A stretch of DNA of 64,000 nt, from the NCBI GenBank assembly GCA_964017145.1, contig OZ024848.1:12501-76500 (forward strand), written 5' to 3'. The notes beneath the pieces are model-generated. The model saw nothing but the letters and a program-made list of their open reading frames with translations. It was not told the DNA's origin and made no database searches. The position numbers and the translations under genes were made by a program. How positions within the stretch are numbered: the stretch's first letter is position 1; every line of letters begins with the position of its first letter. Below, piece by piece: positions 56,569-64,000 of this stretch. The stretch is from Agrocybe praecox. Lineage: Eukaryota > Basidiomycota > Agaricomycetes > Agaricales > Agrocybaceae.

Positions 56569-56574
56569 ATCAGC

Positions 56575-57236
56575 GGCTATCATTTTTCTGTGCATGCTGG
56601 GTTTATTATCTGTATCGACGTGTTTGGAAGTACTTCCTTTCCCACCCACGAATATTTTAGGCAGATAAAAAATCATGTTGTCACTTTTAAACCTTTTGAA
56701 CCTCCATTTTCTGCACTTTTGAGCTACGAAGTGCGCCTGTACGTTATGTCATCCTCGAGCATGATTCGTAATCTGTAACTAAAATTATGTGTAGATATAT
56801 CAAGAAGGGATTCGCATAAGCCTATCCTTTTATTGAGATTGCCAGGTACGAGACGGAAGATCCTCTGACAAAGACACCCTCGAAAGTTATTTTGGAATAT
56901 ATACCCCCGTTCTCATCGTCGAACGTTTGACATCTTCGTATTGTGAACGGATGATCAAGAGCGCAGTACAGTCATGCTACTAAGCCGCTTTTGCTCCGAC
57001 TGCTCGAAGCTTGACCGTGATTGGGCACTGGCGTTACAAGCCTTGATTGATTGGCGAAGAAGCTTACTCATTACGCATTCCGAGTCAGTATTATGACCTT
57101 ACCACTACTACGACCTACTAGAGTACGACGACGCTCAGGCATTATGCATCCGATGACTGGGCAATTACTAATTGTTCAACTCGATGCTTAGTGGTATTCA
57201 CTGCCTCTGAAGAATGGCATTGGGTTGTGAGGTACG
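56575..57236. other. intergenic region upstream of Rossmann copy 2
   Basis: Original host DNA that joined the left flank before the 10.4-kb insertion. Short frames only (for example 56590-56778), no recognisable gene. Confidence 0.4.
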
Positions 57237-57243
57237 TATAAAA
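57237..57243 (+). promoter_or_regulatory. TATA box of Rossmann gene copy 2
   Basis: TATAAAA in GTACGTATAAAAGGG, 89 bp before the ATG at 57332; the counterpart in copy 1 is at 44354. Confidence 0.65.
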
Positions 57244-57331
57244 GGGACACTTGACGAGTCCTAGAAACAACATCTTCGGTTTGGTGTACACATCCACTTA
57301 AAACATAGCAAAAAGAAACCACAACAACAGA

Positions 57332-58747
57332 ATGTCCACACAACAGCTCAAAATCTTCTACATGGGTGCTACCGGTTTCATTGGCGGTAGCGTTCTCGAT
57401 CGTCTTCTCCTGCACCCCGATTCAACAAACTTTGAAATTACCGCACTTGTTCGCTCGAGCATCAAAGCGTCCAAGCTCGGATCGATAGGCGTCAAGCCAG
57501 TCGTTGGCTCGCTTAAAGATGAGGCTCTCGTTGAGGCCCTTGCTGCTGATGCCGATATGATTATTTCCATGGTGTGTACGGTTTTGATTCTTCAAAATTT
57601 GTCTCAGTTTAACTCAGAGCGATTAGGCCGATTGTGACGATATTGACATTGCCAAGTCATATTTGAGAGGCATGAAAAAGCATTTCGAAGCGACTGGTAA
57701 AGTGCCTATACTCCTCCACACTGTGAGTTTTTCTTGGAATTCATAGGCTTTCAATTCGATATCTCATGTGGTCCCGTGTTAGTCTGGCACAGGTACATAC
57801 TACAAATTTCACCAAGCTCATACCACATACTGACTGACTCGGTCCTGCTTCTTCCAGGCGTTCTAGCGGATAATTCAGCAGGAGACTTCGCCGAAGTGAC
57901 TATCTATAATGACGCCGACCCAGATCAAATTGAGACCTTGGCAGATACCCAACAGCACAGGACGGTCGATATAGAACTTGTCAAGGCTGATAAAGAAGGT
58001 AGGTAAGATGGTATTCGTTGTAATACGATATTTTAAATCCCTTTTCGCAATTTAGGATACATGAAGGCATATCTAGTTCTACCTTCTATGATATACGGAA
58101 TGGCGGAAGGTCGCCTTGTTGACCTTGGGATTCAAAACAAGTTCTCAATTCAGATCCCTCAAATTATCAGCGCTTCACTAGCCAGAGGTCGTGGAGGGAT
58201 GGTCGGTGCAGGGACAAACATCTGGGGCAACGTCCATATTGACGATGGTGCGTATATTATTCTTATATTTGGTTTACTGTATACTCATATGGTCGCAGTC
58301 GTCGAGCTCTACGTGATCCTTTTCGACCTCCTCAGAAAAAATCCCGACGCAGTAGCGCACGGCCGGGAAGGATTTTACTTCGGGACTGCTGGAGAGTATA
58401 ACTTGTACGATATTGGAAAAGCAATTTCCGAGAAGCTCGTGGCTATTGGGAAAGGTTCAAACGCCGAGCCTTCCACGTTCACGGCTGAGGAAATCAAGCT
58501 TTACTTTGGGGTAAGTCCGAGTGATTTGTATTTGCATAAGGACACTCACTCATGTTGCAACTTCTAGGGGTCGACTTTTTGGGGAACAAACTCTCGTGGT
58601 GTTTCGAATCGATCTAAATCGATAGGATGGAGGCCGAGTAAAACGACGCAGGATTTAATTGCCAGTATCGGAGTCGAGGTCGACACTATTCTGAGCGAAA
58701 CACAGACCAATGGGCCATCAAAATTTATTAGCTCTTATAACCCATAA
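57332..58747 (+). CDS. NAD(P)-binding Rossmann (atypical SDR/NmrA-like) protein, copy 2
   Basis: Paralog of the gene at 44.5-45.9 kb, of similar length and same strand. It keeps FYMGATGFIGGSVLDRLL, ALVRSSIKASKL, VGSLKDEALVEALAADADMIIS, YNDADPDQIETLADTQQHRTVD, LPSMIYGMAEGRLVDLG, REGFYFGTAGEYNLYDIGKA and GSTFWGTNSRGVSNRSKSIGW, and adds a short C-terminal tail (TNGPSKFISSYNP). The first intron of copy 1 is missing (ACCGGTTTC is continuous). An extra intron at 57793-57857 creates a 10-nt microexon TCTGGCACAG (57783-57792) that restores the HTSGTGVLAD motif. Role and substrate unknown; presumably the same reaction type as copy 1. Confidence 0.9.
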
Positions 58748-59983
58748 TCTTTTGGGATGTATAGATTTTAGATTGGAATAAAAGTGAACACGGGTGGTGC
58801 CGACCACCATTCAGTGAACCAAGGTCTGATACCAAGTGCCCACCAGAAAATGTTTCCGGCTCTTGACCCATATCAGTTCGATAAATATCTCTGTAGTTAC
58901 TTGATTTTTTCAATTATAAACGTGCAGACTTAACAGAGGGGAGAGTGATGCTTCGTAGTTTTTAAGAGCACACTTGTGCCCGTGGTCGTCGTTCGAAAAA
59001 GGGACGAAGGGTGAAAAAAGACTTGAGAAAAATCTTCGCGTGGTCTGTTGAATGGCGGCATTGTCGACAGGGGCCTTATTTGGTCATGCTTGCTCTCGAG
59101 TCATTCGCCAGTTAGCCTCTTCCTTTGAGACTACCACCATTGTTCCGCTGGGAAATTTACCTGTTCAAATTATCTTTTCTCTAACACTGAAGTAGCTGCT
59201 GCTGTCAATTCGTCTTATCTTTTCCTACTCTGGGTTTCTTGTATCGCTGAGCCAACAACGGCTGAATTGCTGAAAGATCCATTTCTCTCTCTTTACGTGT
59301 CTGCCTTGCGACGCCTCTGCTTGTCTAATTTGGCCCAAGATGATACGATGCCACATTCTTGAACCTCCAAGTCGGATTCTATGGCCGCCCGTCCTTTTCC
59401 GCAACTGGCGACAATCATTGAGATTGCTCATACTCCAGCGCGCGAGCTGATTCCATCCGGCACCTAAAGAACTTCTATGTCAAATCGATTTTTTCGTGGG
59501 TGACCGAAAGCATAAACATTATCTCCACGAGGTGTCCATAATGAACCCCAGCTTTATCATTTCCTCAATTTCTTTGGCTGACATAAAATATTATGCGGGA
59601 TTAGAAGAGGACGACAGACTCGGCGGTTACCACTGAAAGACTCAAACGACAAGAGGATTACTTTGGAACTCGTAATGCGCGATTATGTATGCACCCTTGA
59701 CTAAAAAATAATAAAATAAAAAAGGATGTGCTGTATAAACGTCAGTACGTTGGTTGCATTAACCTGCTAAAATCGGTACTCAAGTACTCAACAGTCCCAA
59801 ACCTATCCCATCTGGAGAGAACCGTTGATTTTGGTTCTGAGCTCGACATAACGGTTCACCGTCCTAGCGCGTATATGTAAAAGGATAAAAGGGCGCTCGA
59901 TAAAATTCAAACACCAACGACACAAACCTAACATCTCCCAGCGACTCTTCGTTCGAACCTGACGTAGACGACGGACAACCGAG
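58748..59983. other. intergenic stretch
   Basis: 1.2 kb without a supported gene on either strand. An A/T word GGATAAAAGG occurs about 105 bp before the signal-peptide exon at 59984 and could be its promoter. Confidence 0.4.
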
Positions 59984-60103
59984 ATGTTCACACTAAACGA
60001 ACCTCTTGCTGCTATGATAATCGTCGCTGCCGTCTCTGTACCAGCTTCAGCCAGCCCAATGGACAATCCAAATACATCGACGCAGAAATTAAAGCCACAT
60101 ACA
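59984..60103 (+). pseudogene. orphan signal-peptide exon of a small secreted protein
   Basis: The exon encodes MFTLNEPLAAMIIVAAVSVPASASP followed by a short polar stretch and ends at a good donor, GTACGT (60104). This mirrors the first exon of the intact secreted-protein gene on the opposite strand at 60743 (MFSLITLVVAVFATSATSSP), including splice position. No matching second exon follows before the convergent neighbour ends at 60212, so it is probably a truncated paralog. Confidence 0.5.
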
Positions 60104-60211
60104 GTACGTCCGAATCTTTCTTCTACGACTTTTGACTAACGAATTTATATAAGAGCACGACAAATGTATGAGTTATTCTCTGCCAAAAAGTCCCAGTATG
60201 TTGTAATATAT

Positions 60212-60743
60212 CTAGACAGGCGAACATGTGAATGAGTTCGCCTTGTCGTTGAAGTTGACATTTCCAGCTGTTCCTGGAACACTGAACATGCTCCATGTTC
60301 CACCTTGGAGAAACACGCCGCCACCTTTTGTTGTGTCGCATCCGAATGCACTAAATAACAAAAAGAGAAAAAATGATTAGCTGACGGACAACTTCGGTGT
60401 TTAAGATATGTGCACGTCTACTCACGCTGCAAAGGTACAGACGAATCCGCCGGGAATCACGGCAGAAGATACCTCGTCACTTAAGAACGAAAGTCCTCCA
60501 GTGAAACTGACGCAGGTGTCGGATACCACAGGAATAGTCGCACAGCCAGTACCGACGTTGCCTGTGCATAGTTCGATGCTCGGCACAATGTCCTAGGAGA
60601 AGGGAAATGGTTTTTTTCAGCTGTAGATTTTACGGCAAAGAGAGACATACAGTATTTCTTGCGGAAAGCTTGGAATTTGAGACTGGGGATGATGTCGCAG
60701 AAGTGGCGAAGACAGCGACGACGAGAGTGATGAGGGAGAACAT
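60212..60743 (-). CDS. small secreted cysteine-containing protein (hypothetical)
   Basis: Three exons with introns at about 60594-60648 and 60368-60426 encode 121 residues. A signal peptide (MFSLITLVVAVFATSATSS) is followed by a short linker and a mature part with six cysteines in LCTGNVGTGCATIP, SDTCVSF, GFVCTF, FGCDTTKGGG and NSFTCSPV at the end. Gly/Ser/Val-rich spacing suggests a compact beta-rich, disulfide-bonded extracellular protein. A TATAAA box lies on the minus strand at 60821-60826. Small secreted proteins of this type are common in basidiomycetes; function cannot be told from the sequence. Confidence 0.78.
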
Positions 60744-60820
60744 TTTGAATGATACGTGTATTTGCTTTTTGCTTTTTACTTGGGCTTGCTGATGTATAAA
60801 GATGCAACTTTGAGCACGCA

Positions 60821-60826
60821 TTTATA
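60821..60826 (-). promoter_or_regulatory. TATA box of the secreted-protein gene
   Basis: TATAAA in CCCTATAAATGCG on the minus strand, 78 bp before the ATG at 60743, a usual fungal distance. Confidence 0.55.
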
Positions 60827-62403
60827 GGGCTTCAAAGAAAATAATAATACATAATACACATTCATCTATTACATTCATGGTCGGTGGCTTCTTGCTTGCG
60901 ATGATAGAAAGTGCCTATTTTTGGTTTCAATCCGATCGCCTATCTATTTATAGAAGTACATGTACATGTACCCGGGCATATGAAAACACCTGATGCTCAA
61001 TCAAGCAAGTTTACTTTCACTCGTCGAGAACAAGTTCTTCTTTTATAAGCAGGCGATATCAAAGGGCCGATAATGCGACGAGTATTTTAAGTTATTCTCT
61101 TGATCCTTCTTTCAGCAAATGTACGAGGCAGTACTACTCATATGGGCCTGTACTCTTGAAGACTATTAGGGTGTTCCATCATCGGCGGTTGTAGAATATA
61201 AGTTGAATATGAGCTCTCTAATGCCATTTATATTCTGTTTATTACCCGATGCTCGGATGGTTCAGCCGCGTCGGGCGCTTATAATTACATACTCAACGAT
61301 GAAGCTGGTGCCACTGTTCACATTAGACATGTCGTAGGTACCATCATTTGATACCACGTCTACTACCGTGGGGGTGATTTGGTACTAGGTCACAGTTATG
61401 TCCACAATAAGGAGAAGAAGAAGAAGAGAGACATTGAGCTGCCAGTTCTTCAACAGAAATAACCAACATAGCATACTCACTAGCAATCCTGGGCGCCGAG
61501 TTGATATTTTCGGTAACATCAACTCGCCGGGGTGTGTATAGATCAATCATTCATTCCCTTCCGGGACAATGGCACTGGACACTTGGCTGTCGAAGCGTGC
61601 GAGTGAGCCAGACACCCTGGGAACATCAACTAGGTCACCCGAAAATTTGCGAAAAACTGTGATTTCAGAATTTCACGTCACCTGAAAACCCAAACTCGCT
61701 AGTTTTTGGGTGCTCTGAAAAGTTGAGCTTCGCGACGTGGGAGAAGTTGATGCAGTCTCTAGACTCGAATAAGATACTAAGGCAGCCTGATGTGTTTGAT
61801 AGTCCGTTCTTGGGTGGGGATACGTATTCTGGGATCCGGGTGATTTGGGGTGAGTAGGAGGGTGCGGTAAAGTAATCTCGGCTTATGAAACAAATTTATG
61901 TCGTCCGAAAACGTTAAATAATCTGTATTCAGTAGCTTTGGCGCGTCCGCGCTAATCATAGTAATTACGGTCTAAAAATAGTGTTAAGCGCGTGTCTCAA
62001 TTTCTTAGCGGTTACCACTGGTGGAACTTACTTTTCCAACAACTTCAAGCGCTCCTGGTTACATTGGCTCAAAATATTGTCGATGAAATCGATACTAACG
62101 TTGTAACACACGAGGGGCATTTTCACATAGAGTAGTATGTGTTTCGGTGTTTGAGAGCGACTTGTGTTAAAGACGTGTTGGCTATCTTGAATACTGTACC
62201 GAGTCGCCGTGTGGAGACGGTTCGACAGATGTAATAGATGCGCATAAAGATAGAAGAACGCACAATACATTCTTATTATGTCAAAATTTCAAGGCCGCAC
62301 TGCATCCCAGGAGTAACAATTATCCTCAAGAGTAATAAGTATAAAAACATGTCTCAAAAATTCAACACGTCACTGACCAATTCAACCCCCAGTCGTATCC
62401 ACA
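60827..62403. other. intergenic stretch
   Basis: About 1.6 kb without a supported gene. A minus-strand frame near 61340-61260 reads YDMSNVNSGTSFIVEYV, which may be a leftover of a small secreted-protein or inhibitor-like gene, but there is too little to call. A palindrome GTACATGTACATGTAC lies near 60957. Confidence 0.35.
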
Positions 62404-62696
62404 ATGTTGACCCTCGGAAATGCCTTCATCATTCTCATCGCAGTCTCCTGCATCATGACCACTGTTTCATCCAGTCCACTCGTGAGTATCATTATATCTA
62501 TCATCAGAAAACCCATTCCGCCTGCTAGCAGACTCCGCAAGCAATTATAAGCTAGTTTACTCACTGAGGGATGTCATTTCCTTTCCTTTCCTTGTTGTAG
62601 AAAGCAGCATCCGCCATCCAACTTTGTAGCGGCAACGCTGGAGGTTGCGCAGGTACTGTCATTCGTGGACTCCAAGAGATGGATAAAAGTCTCTGA
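62404..62696 (+). CDS. very short secreted-protein paralog, probably truncated
   Basis: Two exons (62404-62481 and 62601-62696) encode 57 residues: a signal peptide (MLTLGNAFIILIAVSCIMTT) ending SSSPL, then KAASAIQLCSGNAGGCAGTV and a short tail to TGA. IQLCSGNAGGC corresponds to IELCTGNVGTGC of the intact gene at 60.2-60.7 kb, and the intron falls at the same place. The remaining four cysteines of that gene are absent, so this copy is either a shortened paralog or broken. Confidence 0.55.
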
Positions 62697-62979
62697 GTGA
62701 TTCGCCTTCCTGACGGGAGACATTCTATGTTATCTTCTTTAAGTGAGACTTAATTGTATATTAGTACCTAAATTGCTGACCTGGAGCGATCTCTGCTTAA
62801 ATTCTTTCAGATCATTGGCCTGCCGATAACAAATTCGTTGCAAATCATAATGATATTGTAGTACCCAGCGTGTAAGATATAATATACAGAATGAGCGTTC
62901 CCGGTGCATGATAGAAATACAAAAAAACCTTGCGACTGGATGGATATACATATATACACATATAATCCTAGGAGAAAAA

Positions 62980-63468
62980 AGAGGTATTCGATAGTGGCAA
63001 GTTCACTAGCTACGGCGTGGTACCTCGGCACGGTCATGGCATAGGGCCCTGAGCGGGAAACCATCTGCTGACCGTCGCGTAGAGTGATGATAGTACGGTT
63101 GAGTACGCCCTCGGCAAACTCCGACAAGCCGACCACATCCTCTGCTGTTTTGTTGACGGACCTGGCTGCAAATCGGCAAAGCGCGTTGACATCGAAAGAG
63201 ACCCTCCGCTCTTCGGGGCGAACAGAGTCGTTATAACTAAGCAACAAAGATTACGGGTCAAAGGTGTGTGCGATAGAACAGAGACTTACACCCAGTGGCC
63301 CGACGTGTGGTTGAAGATGTCGTTCTGGGAACCTACTATAGTGGATAGGGTACGACGTGGCAGCGAAACCGGTGAGGAAGAGAAAACCTGTCGTAGAGAG
63401 GCTGGTGCTTTGAGCAGGTTAAAGACGACTCTCGCCCTTCCGAGGCAGAGCATGGCTAGATTGAGCAA
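62980..63468 (-). pseudogene. AIM9: N-terminal fragment of an AIM9-like mitochondrial phosphotransferase
   Basis: The first exon (from 63468) encodes a mitochondrial presequence (MLNLAMLCLGRARVVFNLLK) and IFNHTSGHWV. An intron at about 63240-63290 leads to YNDSVRPEERRVSFDVNAL, AARSVNKTAEDVVGLSEFAEG, LRDGQQMVSR and HAVASELATIEYL. This matches the start of fungal AIM9/aminoglycoside-phosphotransferase-fold proteins, which normally continue for some 400 residues more. Here the frame runs into unrelated AT-rich sequence and stops at 62807; no APH catalytic HGD or DF[ED] motif exists. It is a truncated copy. Confidence 0.72.
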
Positions 63469-63560
63469 TCCACAGGCTTTTGTTCCTTCTCCTCGTTGGC
63501 TTTCTGCATCGCTAGCGTTCCAAGGCGTTGAAGTTACTACTCCTCCTAATCCAATGCAGA

Positions 63561-64000
63561 CAATGGGTCAACGTTTCAACGTACATATCGCCGATCGTGG
63601 GTCACACATATCTGAGTCGGATATTTTCCATGGCACTCACTTTTTTTCGTTCGCTTTTCAATTTAGTTACGTAACCCTATCTCCTGCTTCTCAATCTTGT
63701 AAGGAAGGACCGTGGGACAGTGGCCCGTGGGCGAGAATGCTTCTACTTCGGGATCAACGGCGAATGCATGCTCTATGAAATTGGAAAAGCTATTGCGAAA
63801 AAGCTCCTGTCTATTGGTAAAGGCTACGAGCGACGAGCCATCCATGTTCACAGCCAAGGAGACTAACTATACTTTAGGGTAAGCACATGATGGTTCTGTT
63901 ACCCATGTTTATTCTCGAAAAGTCATACAAGATTTATTTTCCAGGGATCCACTTTCTGAGGAACTAATTCTCGTGGGATCGTAAAATTTCGCAGCGATTG
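63561..64000 (+). pseudogene. broken third copy of the Rossmann gene (3' part)
   Basis: Sequence from 63561 closely follows copy 1 from about 45391 on: the exon end (GTACATATCGCCGATC), the intron (GGGTCACACATATC... to TTCAATTTAG), the REGFYFGI-type exon, the following intron and the GGATCCACTTTCTG exon. Several lesions are visible: an internal duplication of ACGT at 63580, frame shifts, and TGG changed to TGA in the FWG motif (GGATCCACTTTCTGAGG). It runs off the window. It is closer to copy 1 than to copy 2, so it arose from copy 1. Confidence 0.85.

Larger units (their letters stand above)
46204..56574 (-). mobile_element. 10.36-kb element: 211-bp perfect TIRs, 6-bp duplication, Helitron-type genes
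   Basis: The element proper is 46210-56568 (10,359 bp). Its first 211 bases are the exact reverse complement of its last 211. ATCAGC flanks it on both sides (46204-46209, 56569-56574). Three minus-strand genes with gaps of 55 and 99 bp fill the centre: an OB-fold-like gene, an unknown gene and a 1,364-residue Rep-helicase of Helitron type. No DDE transposase, integrase, polymerase or tyrosine recombinase is visible in the flanks (46.4-47.9 and 54.9-56.4 kb). Canonical Helitrons have no TIRs and create no target duplication. The element sits between two paralogous Rossmann genes. It is either a Helitron nested in a non-autonomous TIR element or one element with a new architecture. Confidence 0.8.

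Overview
The window looks like a chromosomal piece of a basidiomycete fungus, most likely an Agaricomycete mushroom. Coding regions are broken by many short (about 50-70 nt) GT-AG introns. Transposons typical of that group are present: a Plavaka-type CACTA transposase, a Tad1-like LINE with RNase H, and Helitron-type Rep-helicase genes. Housekeeping genes (proteasome beta4, ETF-ubiquinone oxidoreductase) have fungal features. All calls come from reading the sequence; nothing was searched.

Layout. 0-10.5 kb is transposon-rich and mostly gene-poor: degenerate CCTAA and CTAC repeats, a 5'-truncated Plavaka transposase (2.0-3.9 kb), a 623-bp hAT-type MITE with a perfect 8-bp target duplication, decayed ORFs of unknown origin, an inverted-repeat element, a tRNA-Tyr gene with an intron, and a 230-bp MITE made of chained hairpins. 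11.5-15.7 kb (minus) is one spliced gene for a 1,328-residue, largely disordered Ser/Pro-rich protein. A tRNA-Pro gene lies at 18.3 kb. An apparently intact 6.0-kb LINE (18.6-24.7 kb) has two overlapping ORFs, a poly(A) tail and an 11-bp target duplication. A 658-bp near-perfect palindrome (26.4-27.0 kb) ends in CACTG/CAGTG with a 3-bp duplication.

27.5-40.8 kb holds the most unusual host genes. Four tandem plus-strand paralogs and two more distant minus-strand relatives surround the proteasome beta4 gene. All appear to end in the same roughly 75-80-residue helical domain (FF..H.Y.NP...L...G....ELLTM...W..L) that I do not recognise. ETF-QO follows at 41.5-43.7 kb.

44.4-58.7 kb contains two intact paralogous NAD(P)-binding Rossmann genes. 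Between them sits a 10,359-bp insertion (46,210-56,568) bounded by perfect 211-bp terminal inverted repeats and a 6-bp target duplication (ATCAGC). Its only recognisable enzyme is an intact 1,364-residue Helitron-type HUH-Rep/PIF1-helicase. Two tightly packed same-strand accessory genes accompany it, one resembling a tandem OB-fold ssDNA-binding protein and one unknown. Long TIRs and a target duplication are not expected of a canonical Helitron. This is either a nested insertion or an undescribed Helitron-like element architecture, and it is the main candidate for something new.

59.9-62.7 kb carries a small family of secreted cysteine-containing proteins: one intact gene, one very short gene and one lone signal-peptide exon. 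The window ends with the N-terminal fragment of an AIM9-like mitochondrial phosphotransferase and a broken third copy of the Rossmann gene.
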